A DNA stretch of 64,000 bases from Vanrija pseudolonga. Lineage: Eukaryota; Basidiomycota; Tremellomycetes; Trichosporonales; Trichosporonaceae. The notes under the pieces are model-generated. The model made no database searches. It saw only the letters and a list, made by a program, of their open reading frames with translations, and was not told where the DNA came from. Made by a program: the position numbers and the translations under genes. Shown in pieces: positions 1 to 12,424 of this stretch (position 1 is its first letter; each line of letters starts with the position of its first letter). The stretch is from positions 2,356,001 to 2,420,000 of the forward strand of contig NC_085853.1 of the NCBI RefSeq assembly GCF_020906515.1, written 5' to 3'.

Positions 1-792
1 TCGGCGAGTGCGCGGTGGATGTCGAGCACAGACAACATCGCCGCGTGCCGTGTCGCCGGGGAGGACAAGTCGGACCCCGTCGACGTTGACGCCGTCGAGA
101 TGCTCAGGCTTCGCCGGTGTAAACTCTCCGGCACAGTCTTCGGCACCCCGGGGAATTTGTGCAGGTCAAACGCTGGCGTCTCGGCCCCGCCGCCATGGGC
201 GTGCTCTGGCATGGTGGGCGTCGCCGTGTCGTCCTCTGCGCCTGCTGTCTCGGATGGTTTCTTCCTCGGGGGCAGGACGGTCGAGTCGGGGAGATCCCAC
301 GCGTTTCGCACTGCTGCAAAAGTCTCCCGGAACTGCGGGTACTGAATTGTCAGGCAGGTCTCAGGGGTGGCTGATGATGTGATGGTGGGCTGGTGGGCAG
401 GGGGCAGCGAGCAGCGGCACTTACATGGCACTCGAGGCGGTTGAGCTTGCGCACCAGCTTGCCCCGGTCCTCGTTTTGCCAAAACTTAGTGTCGAGGTAG
501 GCGTTGAGCACGCGCCGGCGGAAGCTGCACCGTCAGTGGGGCTGCCGTCTGCCGTCTGTCTAGAAGCCGAAGCACACACTCACACCTCGTCGTGGGACCG
601 CTTGCTCCCAAACGCCATGCGCACATGCTCCTGGGTCCTGATGCCCTTCTTGAGCGACCGCTCGACTTTCTTGTCGCTGCTGCTGGTGGAGAAGCCAGGC
701 TGTGGGCGTCTGTCAGTCACAGCCGATGATGCAACCCTCTTGTTCTGCGCATCGCTCCCTCCCTCGCTCTCTCCCTCCCTGTACGCACCCAT
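1..792 (-). CDS. KLE-1, KLE-family protein, 3' end beyond the window
   Basis: Exons read as 584-792, 425-524 and <1-341; 216 residues are visible and the last exon is open to the left edge. The first exon ends in block 1 (a degenerate HVRMAFGSK version). The 100-nt exon encodes FRRRVLNAYLDTKF and KLNRLE (block 2). The last exon opens with YPQFRETFAAVRNAWDLPDS (block 3), followed by a polar Ser/Thr-rich tail. Introns are GTGAGT...GTGCAG (59 nt) and GTAAGT...TTCAG (83 nt), in phases 2 and 0. Whether a PPxY motif exists cannot be seen. The ATG at 792 is the first in the open frame; a further 5' exon joining at an acceptor near 735 cannot be excluded. The function is unknown. The family assignment is firm from block 2, block 3 and both intron positions. 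Confidence 0.8.
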
Positions 793-2366
793 CCAGTGTA
801 CAGGTCCGCCCCCATCGCCCAGCCGACTGGCGCCATGTTTTGAGTCATGGTGGAGTGCGTGTGCGGGGGTGGGGGCGGGGGATGGGGGTTGGCGGCGTGT
901 CTGTTCCTGTCCTGTCTGCCGAGGTCGTTTATTTATCTCCTGGCTGCGTCAAGGGCCGAATGATAACAGCGGTGGGTGGTGCTCTCCTCGTCGTCGCCAC
1001 TCAAGCCTCTGCTCGTCGACAGGCAGCCGACATGGACGCAAAAATTATAAGACGCGAGTACGAGTGGCGGGCTGGGGGTGGTGCTGCTGCTGGAAGAGCG
1101 CACTGCAAGTGGGGAATGGGGTGTGGTTAGGTTGCCGTTGTTTTATTTGTACATCACGCCTGTCGTCTGTCCATCCATGCCGTGTACATCTCCCGCGCGA
1201 GACCCAACAGCAGCCCACATCCAAGATCTAGAATCCTTTGGGTCTGGTGGCGTCCCTCCCGCAAAACGCAAGTCTCCAAGAGACGTCGTGCTGGAACGGC
1301 GCCATACGCGGGGACATGGGGGGAGGGCATGGGGTGCAGCAACTCGGTGGTGGTCACGAGTCACGAGGGGTCATGCCTCTCTCCACGCGGGAGCGCGCGG
1401 CGAGGGGTAAGGGAGGGAGAGGGTAGGTGGATTGCGTGCGTGCATGCATTACTGCACCACGCTGGCCTGCTGACTGCCTGCCTTGATGCCTGACTGCGTC
1501 TTTGAGGAACCACCCGCCGACCAAACGGGCATTGTGCATGCTGGCAGGTTTCCTGTGCCGTTGTGCAGTCGTCAAGCTCCCTCTCCGCTGCTGGCCCACC
1601 CGAGATACCCCTCTGCCGTTGCTCTTCGGTGCCTGGGGACGACACTTGGCCACTGCGTTGAAAGCTTTCCACATGCCGCCGCCGTCTGCGCGCGTACTAG
1701 CATTGCTTTCTGTGTGTTCTCTGCCTCTGCACATCTTCGCGGCGTTCGGAGTAACACGACTGGCTGGTCGAGGCCCAGCCAACCTCGGCTCCAGCCATCT
1801 CTCTCCTGCCGCGCCGCCGCCTCACGCTCCACTGCGCGGGGACACACCAGCACCACTTCACTAGTCTCAAACGTTGTCCCCATCCCACAATTTCAGGTTG
1901 AACATCTGAGACAGTCTTGCATGATCGACTGGCGCACGCGCGTGCAGTTAAAGTCTATGCATAGGGTACAACAAGTCTGTCCCTGTGGACGGCAATACCC
2001 TGGTAACAATACAACGTGGTCGGGGCCCAGTTAAGCTACAAGCTACAAGCTTCATTTCATCACTAGGCAATGGAGGGGTGGCAGGGTGGCTCAGTTTAGA
2101 AACTGCCTAACTGCCTAGTGTTTCTTGATGCTGCAGCAGCACCCGGCGCCGCCTTCATAAGTCTCACACTTGGCTCGGCGTGACGGGCCTCTTATTGCCA
2201 GTCTTTACGTCAAGACGACTTGGGCGACTTTACGTCGTCTTGTCGACGGCGCGAGTCGACGCGCGACCATTCTGAAACGACGCCGTCGACACGATCGGCA
2301 CCATCAAACACCAGCACGCGTTGGCTCGGCTCGGCACGGACGCGTGCGCTCGGGCATCAAGCACTA
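793..2366. other. Intergenic, no supported gene
   Basis: This separates KLE-1 from KLE-2, both on the minus strand. It should hold the KLE-1 promoter; an AT-rich TTTATTTAT stretch at 926-934 lies about 140 bp upstream of that ATG. A TGCATGCA element is at 1441. Several open frames cross the stretch on both strands, but none has a recognisable motif or a convincing exon series. Confidence 0.5.
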
Positions 2367-3456
2367 TCATGCTTGGCCTTCGTGCTCGTCGTGCTTGGCG
2401 CGGAGGGCCGACAGCCGGGTCATGAGGCTCGAGCGCCGGCGGCCGCCGGCTCCGGCCAGCGGCAGGCCAGTGACGATCGCGCTCGTCATGGGGTCGGGTG
2501 CGCGGAGGTGGGGGACGGCGTCGTGGTGCGCCTGGGCGACGGGGAGGTCGTATGCCAGGTGCCGCAGGAAGCCGCCGCTCCGTGATGGTGACGAGCCTGT
2601 TGGCGAGGATGCTGTCGACGACGCGTTGGACGTGGCGGGCGACAGCGGCTGCGTGAGGCCGTCCTCGAGCAGGTCGAGCGGGAACGGGTTGCTCTCGACG
2701 TGCTCGAGCTCGTAGTCGAGGCTCTCGAGCGACGTGTCGTCGCGCAGCTCGACCGCCTCGATGGTGTGTACTGGCTCTGGGGCGAGGATGCTCGACGGCG
2801 CGAGCCGCCACGCGTGCCGCGCAGCGTGGAACGTGTCGGCAAAGTGCGGGTACTTGATCTCGAGCAGCTCGAGCTTGGGCCCGAGGTAGAGCTTGTTGCC
2901 GTACCGCTGAAACTTGGTGTCGAGGTAAGTGTGGATCACACGGACGCGGTAGCTGCGTGTGGTTAGTGGTTGTGCTGGAGTGGGTGGGGTGAGGGGCGCC
3001 GTGCGGGGCGGGCGGAGCGTGTCCGTCCACCTAGTGGCGTGCACATTGCGTCTCGACCACCCGCGAAAGGGTTGGTGAGACAACAGAATGAGTGTGCCAC
3101 CTCGCTGGGTCGCGCGCGCCGCCGCCTCCGCGTGCAACTCGCGCCACGCGAGCAATACTCACTCGGGATCCACCGATTGATCAGAGCTAAAGGCGGCATC
3201 GACGTCCTGGTGAGTGACAATGCCGTACACCTTTGTCGAGTCCTGCGAGTGTGTGTCAGTGGGTGTCGTTGGTGCATACAACCGTGGCAAATGGTGGCAG
3301 CCAGTTGCCACGGTGTGTGGTGGCCGATGTCCCAGCCGCGGCCGGCCGGGGGTCACCGAGCCCGGTCTTGGCTTTGGCCCCGTGTGTGCTCACCTTCAGC
3401 CAGCCAAACGAGCTCATGGGCGCGTGAGGGGGGTAGATTGCACCTGCGTCGAACAT
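2367..3456 (-). CDS. KLE-2, KLE-family protein with fused last exons
   Basis: Exons 3394-3456, 3163-3242 and 2367-2952 give 242 residues. The 21-codon first exon starts MFDAGAIYPP. The 80-nt second exon is block 1 (VTHQDVDAAFSSD, closing DPD). The last exon carries block 2 (YRVRVIHTYLDTKF, KLELLE) and runs straight into block 3 (YPHFADTFHAARHAW), so the intron that most siblings have between these blocks is absent. The tail is long, Ser/Thr/acidic and then basic, and has no PPxY motif. It resembles KLE-1 most closely: both have YLDTKF in block 2 and AW before the L-P position. Role unknown. Confidence 0.85.
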
Positions 3457-5270
3457 TGTGCAGCAGGGGAGTGGGTGCGTGGTGTGGTGTGTACTGTTTG
3501 CTAAAGCTACTCTAGTCTCTCAGACTTTTATTCCTGGGTGGCAAGAATAGGCGCGTGAGCCCATCCACATTGTTTGGCTTTATGGTCGACTCGAAGGTGC
3601 CAAGCGACGGTCACGTTACGGGATACCGGCGCCGGTCACTTGACAAGAGGAGCAGCGTGCTTGCTCGCTGACGGGTCTCGGCCGCGGGCGGCTTATCTCT
3701 GCATGTGCTATGCCAAATGTTGCGACCGAACTGACTGCAGTCACCCGCCGCACAAGAAGCGAGCGGCGGCTCTGACCCGAAGCCTTGGGAAAGGTCGTCG
3801 GGCTACTCCGCCTCTGCCACCACCGGGGGGCGGGGGGCAATTTGACTCACCCGCCCACCCGTCCGCTGGCCGCTCAGTGCTGCCGACCGACTATACACCT
3901 CACGTCTGCATGCATTCTGCAGCTGTGTGCGGCAGTTGCATGCATACATGCACAGCGGTATGCAGCTAGCCCCGTCGAGATACTCTGGGCGAGGGCTCCG
4001 CATGTGGCGCTGCTTGCCAAGCCGACTAGAGAGTGACGCCGCACGCAAACATTGCTCGCCTGAGGCGTGTGGTCAGCTGACCAGCCCATGCGTCACCAGA
4101 TCCTCGTAGTCAGCCACGATGTGTGGAATCGTGACGTCGACGCGCACATCATCATCACAAGCACAAGCGACCTATCACGGTGCGTGCGTGCTGCCCGCCG
4201 TGACAGACATCGGGAGCAACGCTCGCCTACGACAACTAGAGCAACAGCTCGCTTCACACGTCCCACCCAGCACCACACGGCCATGTCCACTCCACCATCT
4301 GTAATGCGCCATAATCTCCAACAATAGATGCCGATCTCCAACTCTGCGCACCACAACATCACCGCAGGCACCCGCGCGCAGGCGTGGCGGGTGAGTTCCA
4401 CCCTCTCCGTCGGCGGAGACAGCCGGCTATTATCTGACTCTGAGTCGAGCACAAGGCCTCGACTCGCACCACTCATCCCGTTCACGGAGTCTCCGTCGAG
4501 GCAGCCTGCCGTGCCTGATAACCGAGAGAACGCCGGAGTATCTTGCCCGCCCATCACTTGCGCCACTCTCTCCAGTTGCCCTTCCGACTCGGCATGCCGG
4601 TCGTGCTGCTGCTTGCGCGCGCAGCAGTGGCCAGTCGGGTGCCGAGGATGGACTTGGCGGGTTGTGGTGCATGCTCCATCCCGAGCACCATCGTGGCACT
4701 GCCAACCGATCGCCGGCGACCACCCGGCAACGACCCGACCACCCGAAGGCACTCTGCCTGCACGTGCGCTCTCGGGCCGGATCGGCGCCGTGGTGAGCTT
4801 GAGCACGAGCAATGTCGAGCAAGTGCTGCATGTTTGGGAATACGGCCGAGTGGGCGGGTAGAGTCTCTGCGACGTGGGATTCAGTGTGCTGATGCTACCC
4901 GATCGGATATGCTGAGCTCGAGGAGAGGAGCGAGTGGCCGGCGGCGAGGGGCGAGACGAGCGCGAGTACGCCGCGGGCAGTTGGCGGGAAACGAGCGCAC
5001 TGTTTGGAGTGGCAGGCAGACAGACTCGTCGACTCTCTCCATCGCATCATGTTCGCGTGCTCATGTTCTCTTCCCCAAGATGAATATCCATCCAACTGTC
5101 AAAGCACGCAGCCCAGCATCCGTGCGACGCGACGAGGCGCGCAGAGGCGTTTTGCCAAGCCGTCAAAGCCCAACGCCACCATGCTCCGTCTTCCCACTGA
5201 GATCTCAACTCCCCGATCCAGACGTCTGCCGCTGACATGACCATCCACAACCTCACCTCACGACCTCACC
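3457..5270. other. Intergenic between KLE-2 and the Ayr1-like gene
   Basis: This 1.8-kb stretch presumably carries the divergent promoters of KLE-2 and the reductase. Two TGCATGCA elements lie at 3907 and 3937. A 239-codon open frame on the minus strand (4093-4812) has no recognisable motif and I do not call it. Confidence 0.5.
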
Positions 5271-6296
5271 ATGCCCCGCGTAGCACTCATCACAGGCTGC
5301 TCGGAACCCACGTCAATCGGCGCGGCGATCGCGCTCGAGCTCCACCGGCGCGGCGTGCGAGTGTTCGCTACCGCGCGGCGCATCGAGACGCTCAAGCCGC
5401 TCGCCGAAGCGGGGTGCGATGTGCGTCGGGCGCGAGTCTGCGACCGAAGGCTAACTGACGACGACACCAGACGCTCGAGCTGGACGTTACCAAGGCCGAG
5501 TCGATCGCGGCCGCCGTCGGCGCTGTCACGTCCGCCGCGGGGCGGCTCGACATCCTCATCAATAATGTAAGCTCAGGGTGTGCAGCGCTGACCCACTAGG
5601 CCGGCGTGAGCGGCACCGCGCCGCTCCTCGAGACGGACCTGGACCGCATGCGCGCGCTGTACGAAGTGAACGTGTTCGGCCCCTTGGCCCTCGCGCAGGC
5701 CTTCACGCCGCTGCTCCACAGCGAGCAGCACGACAGCGTCATACTCAACGTCGGCTCGGGGGCGTGCTGGGGCCCGCCCATGCTCGGCGCGTACGGCAGC
5801 TCCAAGGCGGCCATCCAGGCGTGGTCGGACGCGCTGAGGCGCGAGCTGGCGGGGTCGCGCATCCACGTGGTGACGCTCGAGCTGCGTGCGTCGCGGCGCC
5901 GTGTCCTGCTTCCCGCTGACGACGTCACTAGTCGCCGTCAACACGCCGCTCTGTAAGCTCGACAAGACGTTCGCTCTGCACTCTTCCACGCCGAGCGGGC
6001 TTTTCCCAAACTTTGCCGAGTGGGACCGCATGTTCGCCGACGAGGCCAAAGTCCAAGCGGAGCGCGGTGCGCGTCCCGCCGACGTGGCGCGGCGTATCGC
6101 CAATGTCGTGCTGGCCAAGAAGCCGCCCGGGAAGATATGGGCGGGGAACCCCGCGTGGCTGTTTCGATACTTCTGGCCCCTCGCGCCCGTCAAGCTCATG
6201 GACTATGCGTTCTGGCTCGTCGGCAAGGTCAAGGGGTTCGATCCGACCACCGCTGCGAGGGTGCCGGCTGAGACGAGTGGCGCCGCCCCCGTCTGA
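5271..6296 (+). CDS. Short-chain dehydrogenase/reductase, AYR1-like
   Basis: Exons 5271-5420, 5471-5566, 5600-5885 and 5932-6296 encode 298 residues. The cofactor motif is ITGCSEPTSIGAAIA (about residues 7-21), followed by ATARR, which suggests NADPH preference. ELDVT is the adenine-ring Asp region and NNAG is split by intron 2. The catalytic set is visible as Ser135, Tyr147 and Lys151 (YGSSKAAI). NVFGPLALAQAF and the C-terminal hydrophobic segment fit the classical SDR branch that contains yeast 1-acyl-dihydroxyacetone-phosphate reductase Ayr1, an enzyme of glycerolipid synthesis on the ER and lipid droplets. The usual Pro-Gly after VVTLE is replaced by Leu-Leu if the third intron is read as drawn. 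Class is certain; the Ayr1 substrate is inferred from overall likeness. It converges with the sugar permease. Confidence 0.88.
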
Positions 6297-6952
6297 GCGC
6301 GGAGGGCGATGTGGTGTACTGTACATATAGTTTGATCATGTAAGTCATGTTCAGACTGCGAGCGTGTATGGGTGCCCAGTGGACCATACGGGTTCGAGGA
6401 AACCCGGTCCCCGCGCACACAGCCGATCCGGCAAGACTCCGAGGTGCGATTCACAAACTTGGACGCCACATTGACTCCTTCAACATGACTGTCATGTTTG
6501 GTGAGGGACCAACAATAAAACCCCCCGTCTCTTGGCATAGGAACAATGCTGGGGCTCCTCGGGGCATTAATGTGATGCGCCCGTGTCATTATGGATGTGC
6601 TTCAGTGTACAATTGTGCTCATCGGGCCGTGGTATCGGCGCCGGAAGATAGTGCCTAAAGCCGCTTCGGAGTACCAGAGCCAACGTTCTTGGGCCGCTTC
6701 GGGCCTTCCACCGCCAACAGTGTTCTTGGCACCCCGCTCGGAGCATTACACGGCCCGGAGCGTCGGCCATGTCCTACGACTTGACTCGGCGCGGCGCCGG
6801 GCGCGGCAACACAGAGCCAGCTCAACAACGTATAATGCAGCGCAGCACAGGTCTGAACTCCAAGATGACATTCCCATATAACCCTACTGAACTTCTCACA
6901 CTTTCACTCTTCTCCCACAACCCTACTACACACACAGCCAGCTCAACCGCGC
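6297..6952. other. Intergenic between convergent genes
   Basis: Contains only the 3' flanks of the reductase and the permease. I see no gene or clear repeat. Confidence 0.6.
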
Positions 6953-9109
6953 TCAGATACCCTGGGCGTGGTTCATACGAGCGTCGAGGTCGCGCTCAAT
7001 GTTCGTCTTGTGGCCCTTCCACTTGCGGAGGTTGACGCGCTCGACGAAGAGCTCGTGGATCTCGGCCGACGAGCGGCCCATCGACTCGGGCATGATGAAG
7101 TAGGCGAGGACGGTGCCGGGGATGCCGAGGCACACGAAGAACCACGCGGCCTTGACGGCCCACTTCTGGATCATGAGCGGCAGGCAGAAGTTGATGAGGA
7201 TGGCCCAGATGTTGCAGAAGGCGAGGCCCCAGCCGGTCGCGCGCGCCTTGAAGCGCAGCTCGGGCATCTCGGTGAGGTACGCGTACGAGGTCGACCCCTG
7301 GAGCTGGTTGCAGAAGTTGGCGAACACGCCACCGAACACGAGCACAGCGCCGAGCTTGGCATTCTCGTACTGGAAGCAGCCGATGATGGCCATGATGAGC
7401 ACACCCGTGCAGGCGCCGCTGAAGCCGATGAGGGTCATCCGGCGACGGCCGATAACGTCAACGAGCGCGGCGTCAAGGAGAACAGAGGCCCTGGGTAGTG
7501 TTAGCGCACGGACAGGGCACCGCAGATCAAAGGAGTGGAGAAAGTGGCGGTTGGGAATCGGCAGTCGACGTGGAGGATCGGCACTCAAAAGTGCCACTTT
7601 GACCGTCCTCCATCCTCCAACCTTTCCAACCTTTCACAACGTCTCCGAACACCTCCAAAGACCTCAAAATCGCGCTTACCATCCAACGCAAGTGAGAATA
7701 AGCGTCACGTTGAAAGGGTCCTTGTTGCCGGCGAGCTGGAAGAAGTAGGTCGCGTACGAGGTGAAGAGGGCGAGGCCGGCAAACTGCTGAAGGACCTTGG
7801 GGTAGCAGCCAATGAGGAAACGCTTCAGGTTGAGTCCGGTGAGGATAGCGAACGGACCCTGGGACTTGGCCTCGAGCTCCCAGCGCTTCTGCTGCTCAAT
7901 GGTAGCGGCGATGATGGAGATCTCGTGGTCGGCGTCGAAGCCCGGCACGCCCTTGTAGTTCCACTGGAGGACCTTCTTGGCGCGCTCGAGCTTGTTCTTG
8001 CGGACCAGCCACCAGGGGGACTCGGGAAGGATGATGAAGATGCCGGCCATGAGACCGATCATGGCGAACTGGGTGTAGATCATCTGTCCGGGTTAGAATG
8101 GCTCCGGAGAGGGAGGGAAGGGGCACTCACAATGCGCCAGTCGTAAGGGTGCGTCTTGTTGCGGCTGTAGAGGGCGATCGAGGCGAAGAACTGGCCAAAG
8201 GCGAACCAGCTGGGACGTGTTAGCAGGGGCCAGGGGTGTCTCGGTGTTCGCTGAGCGAGATCTCGCTGAGAGAGGGAGGTAGAGGGGTCGACTGATTGCC
8301 GCCACTAATTCGCGCCACGTGAACCACGTGGCGCCCCGCACTCTGACCCTACTTTCCAACCCTGTCCGCAGAAAGTCTGGACGCACGACTCGATCTACTC
8401 ACAAGCTGTAGGCCACGACGACGATACCACGGATCTGGACGGCGGCCATCTCGTTGATGTACACGGGCAAGTTGACCTGGATGGCGCCGACACCCATGCC
8501 GGCAATGAGACGCGCAATGGTCCAGTTCCACCACACCTTGCTGAGGCACTCGGTCATGGCGGCCTGCGAGCGGGAGAGTTAGAGTTGCGGTCTTCACCAG
8601 GTCACCACCAGCGGTCACCACCACTAGGCCACTACTCACAAGGGCGAGCACGACACAGCAGACCCAGACGCCGCCGCGGCGACCGAGCCACTCGAGCGGC
8701 CACTGGACAACAAACTGGCCCAGGACCATACCCGCCGAGTAGACACCGCCAAAGGTAGAAACGTGCTTGGGGTCGAGCTTGGTGCCGCCGTTGGAGAACT
8801 GCTTGATGAAGCCCTTGTTGGCGACGATGGACGCAATCATCTGGTGCTGGTAACCTGGTCGTTAGCGCGGCCGCGATCTCGGAGTCACCCACCATCGAGA
8901 GCGGCGCAGAGACCGGCGGCGAAACAGACCAAAATGATACGCCTGAAGACCTTGACACTCTTCAAGAGGCTGAACGAGTCAAGCTCCGACTTGAGCTGCG
9001 TGTCCGAGAACTCGGTCGCCTTCTGGATGATGACGCCGTCGGCCGTCGCCTCGACATGGGTGACCTCGGCCTTCTCGTCGTAAGCGCTGACCTCTGGGCG
9101 CTGCGACAT
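6953..9109 (-). CDS. MFS sugar permease, alpha-glucoside (maltose) type
   Basis: Six exons (8893-9109, 8640-8854, 8403-8563, 8131-8209, 7680-8083, 6953-7490) encode 537 residues. This is a sugar-porter family transporter with about 12 predicted membrane spans and a long cytosolic N-terminus. Signatures: EWLGRRGG after span 2-3 (about residue 131), PESPWWLVRK before the central loop (about 244), DVIGRRR (about 374), and the PES-GRS motif near the C-terminus (about 480). The double Trp in PESPWWLVRK is typical of MAL-type alpha-glucoside:proton symporters, whereas hexose transporters usually have PESPRWL. It is divergently transcribed from the alpha-glucosidase across a 1.19-kb shared promoter, the layout of fungal maltose clusters, which supports uptake of maltose or related alpha-glucosides across the plasma membrane. 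Other disaccharides are possible. Confidence 0.92.
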
Positions 9110-10298
9110 GGTGAAGAAATTTCTTTTGCTGTTGCTTGCTGTTCTTGACTCGACCGCGGGGAAGTTGTGGAGGTGTCGAGATGTGTCTTGCGGGGCCGAC
9201 TTGGGGTATCGCCCTCAAGGTTCTTATAAACGCCTGGCCAGAGCTGCGCGACTCCGGCCTCTGCGGACTGGCAGCGGCGAGCAAGATGCGCGATGCACAG
9301 GGTTGCCCAACATGTCTCCGGGGGGTAGGGGGAGATCGAGGCTCCAGAGTGCCTGCCAAGCGACGTCCGAAGCGGAGCCCCCGGCATGCCGTTCCGGACC
9401 AAATGTTCGTCGTAGGCGAGTGGACGGCGCACGGCCAGAGTCTCGGACCTCATCTGGAGGTGGCGCCGACGGCCAAGATCCAGCAGCGGCGGTGGGCCAA
9501 GCGCGAGCGAAGGCCAAGATCCAGCGAATGCCGCCGCGTCAAGGGTCCCTACATGGCCACTGTCCGTCGCCCTCGGCCTTGGAGGTCCCCGCTGGGCGAG
9601 TGCGTGCGCCGACGGTGCTGCCCACCACCGGGGTGAACCCGCCTGTCCCTGCCCTTAATTCGTGGCGGCCTTCATCCGACAGGCATGGGGCGACATGCGC
9701 GCCGGATCCTGCACGCCTGCACGCCTGTGGAGTACGCATTCGGGTTCGGCCCCGACAACGGACCGAGGTCCGAGTGGACTTCGCGGATCGTCTGTCTTCT
9801 ATTCCTCCTTCTCCTCGATGTCGGAACACTCCAAGCGCGATTAACGCGCATGCATCCGGAAAGATAACAGTGGCGCACCACAACTCGCCCGTGTTTCTCG
9901 CTTACGTCTTAACCCGAGACTCCGGGACGCGTCCAAGGTCCTGCAACGTTGGCGGTGACTCCCGCTTGTGTCAACGAGTTCGGTGCCAGGTCGGAGGCAG
10001 CCCCGGGCGCTACCGTTCCGGAGTACCCGCCGTTCTAGAGCGCGTGACGTCGCCCCTGTGCTGCTCCCCACGCCTGGTGCCCGCTCGGCACCTCGGCGCC
10101 TCGGCTCCCCACCACACTCTTGCCCGGTGGTGCGGGGCGGCGGCGGGTGTGGGGGCCAACCAGTCGGCCAGCAACGTCGACCTCCGGCCCGGACGCACCT
10201 TGGCATCGCACCCAACGCCGACTCGCGCAGTTAATATGAGCAGCGCGCCGACTACGTCTCCGCCTTCATTCCCCGCACATACCGCAAACTCAATCACC
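9110..10298. promoter_or_regulatory. Bidirectional promoter of the maltose pair
   Basis: This 1.19-kb intergenic region lies between two start codons facing away from each other. On the permease side a TTATAAA box sits at 9224-9230, about 115 bp before the ATG. Near the middle lies a perfect inverted repeat with CGG and CCG ends (9759-9772). A 514-codon open frame runs through on the plus strand but it ends inside the first glucosidase exons in the wrong frame and is rejected. Confidence 0.65.
9759..9772. promoter_or_regulatory. Candidate Zn2Cys6 activator site
   Basis: CGGACC-GA-GGTCCG is a perfect 6-bp inverted repeat with terminal triplets CGG and CCG separated by 8 bp. Binuclear zinc-cluster dimers bind such CGG/CCG pairs, and fungal maltose and amylase regulators belong to that class. 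Its position in the shared permease-glucosidase promoter is the only functional support. Confidence 0.35.
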
Positions 10299-12286
10299 AT
10301 GGGCTCTGTCGACTCTACAGCATACCAGCGCAAGTGGTGGAAGGAGGCCAACGTCTACCAGCGTAAGTTGGCGGCGCGCGCGTGTGATTTCCCACCACTT
10401 ACTCAACTCCAGTCTACCCCGCCTCCTTTGCCGACCATGCCGCCCACGGCCACGGCACGCTCCGCGGCATCACTGAGCGCGTGCCCTACCTCAAGGAGCT
10501 CGGCATCGACGTCGTCTGGGTCAGCCCCATCTTCGAGTCGCCCCAGGCCGACATGGGCTACGACATTAGCGACTACCGCAAGATTGACCCCCGCTACGGC
10601 GACCTCAACGACTGGGACGCGCTCCGCGACGCATGCCACGAGCGCGGCATGAAGCTCGTCATGGACCTTGTTGTCAACCACTCGTCGGACAAGCACGCCT
10701 GGTTCACCGAGTCGCGCGCCGACAAGACCAACCCCAAGCGTGACTACTACTACTGGCACCCTGGAAAGGTCAACGACAAGGGCGAGCGTGTTCCCCCAAA
10801 CAACTGGCGCTCGCGCTTCGGCCTGTAAGTGGTCGGCGTGGTAGACGTGCAGGAGCGCCGCTGACATGCCCAGCGGCTCGGCTTGGCAGTGGGACGAGCA
10901 GTCGCAGGAGTACTACTTCCACCAGTTCCTCAAGGAGCAGCCCGACCTCAACTGGACCAACCCCAAGCTCCGCGAGGAGGTGTACGAGATGATGCGCTGG
11001 TGGCTCGACCGTGGCTGCGACGGCTTCCGCATGGACGTGATCAACTTCATTGCCAAGGCGCCTGGATGGCCCGACGCGCCCATCAACGACCCCGAGCAGC
11101 CGTTCCAGGCTCCCGGCAACCTCGCGTGGAACCGCCCCGAGGTCCACCCCCTCCTGCAGGAGATGCACGAGAAGGTGCTCAAGGACTATGACGCGTTCTG
11201 CGTCGGCGAGGCTCCCGGCAAGGAGGGCCCCGAGTCGTTCGCCGTCTACTCGCGCCCCGAGAACAACGAGCTCCAGATGGTCTTCAACTTCCACACGCAG
11301 TACTTTGACCGCGCCGTGTACGAGAAGAAGTGGAACAAGGACTGGAAGCTGTCCAAGTTGAAACAGATCTTCACCCAGTGGCATACTGAGCTGCCCGCGT
11401 ACGGCGGCTGGATGGCCAACTAGTAAGTCGGCTCGTACTTCCATGGCAAGCACGCCGCCCTAACACCCCACCCAGCCTCGAGAACCACGACCAGCCCCGC
11501 ATGGTGACCCGTGTGGGCTCAGAGTTGCCCGAGTGGCGCGCCAAGTCGGCCAAGCTCAACGCCCTCTTCCACACGTCGCTCACGGGCACAATCTTCGTGT
11601 TCCAGGGCCAGGAGATTGGCCAGGTCAACCTGCCCCGCGAGTGGCCCGAGGAGGAGTACAAGGACGTGTCGTCGGTGCAGCGTCTGGCTGCTGAGCGCGC
11701 TTGGTGCGACGCACAGGGCATCACTGGCGAGGCGAAGGAGGCGTACATTACCAAGATCCGCACCGACCTGCGCGAGGCCGGCCGCGATAACGGCCGCACG
11801 CCGATGCAGTGGGACGCGACCGAGTACGCCGGCTTCTCCAAGGCCAAGCCATGGATGCGCGTCGTGGACGACTACCCCCAGTGGAATGTCGCCAGCCAGC
11901 GCGCCGACCCCGACAGCGTGTGGTACTTCTACCAGAAGCTGCTCGCCCTGCGCAAGGAGCGCCTCGCGCTCGTGTACGGCACGTTTGTGCCCCTCGACGA
12001 GGCGAGCGAGGAGAACTACAGCTACATCCGCCACGACGAGCACACGGGCGAGAAGCTGCTTGTTCTGCTCAACTTTGCGCGCGGCGAGGGCGGACCCGGC
12101 GGCCTCGGCCACGGCACGACCATCACTGTCGACCCCAAGGCGTGGGGCGTGGACGTCAGCAAGGCGCGCCTGCTTGTTTCCAACGACAGCGCCAAGGTCG
12201 GCTCGGGCATCGACGGCCCCATCACCCTCGACAACTGGGCCGGCCGCGTCTACGTCTTGGAAGAGGCCAAGCGTCTCCCCAACTAG
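10299..12286 (+). CDS. GH13 alpha-glucosidase (maltase / oligo-1,6-glucosidase type)
   Basis: Exons 10299-10362, 10413-10824, 10874-11422 and 11476-12286 give 611 residues, close to yeast maltase. It starts WWKEANVYQLYPASFAD, typical of intracellular GH13 glucosidases, and has no signal peptide. The conserved regions are in order: DLVVNHSSD (from residue 106), GFRMDVINF with the nucleophile Asp213, VGEAPG with the acid/base Glu271, and LENHDQPR with the stabiliser Asp347. The enzyme should hydrolyse maltose, and possibly isomaltose or sucrose, to glucose in the cytosol after import by the divergent permease. Val-Gly-Glu-Ala is common in maltases; exact alpha-1,4 versus alpha-1,6 preference cannot be read with confidence here. 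All introns are about 50 nt and interrupt the reading frame cleanly. Confidence 0.95.
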
Positions 12287-12424
12287 CTCGCTTCATAACT
12301 GCTGTGTACAATATAGTAGCATGCATGGACTCTGTAGTTTGCGTGTACTGTGGTGATGGTGATGTTACAGGAGTACTATATACATTCGGCCGCCGGCCAC
12401 AACGAGGCAGCTGCGGTGACGTCG

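Noticed and set aside
4093-4812. 239-codon minus-strand open frame
   Set aside because: No ATG at the 5' end, no motif, and overlapping open frames on the other strand.
9108-10652. 514-codon plus-strand open frame
   Set aside because: It spans the divergent promoter and runs through the first glucosidase exons in a different frame; the product is Arg/Pro-rich low complexity with no motif, as expected from GC-rich DNA.
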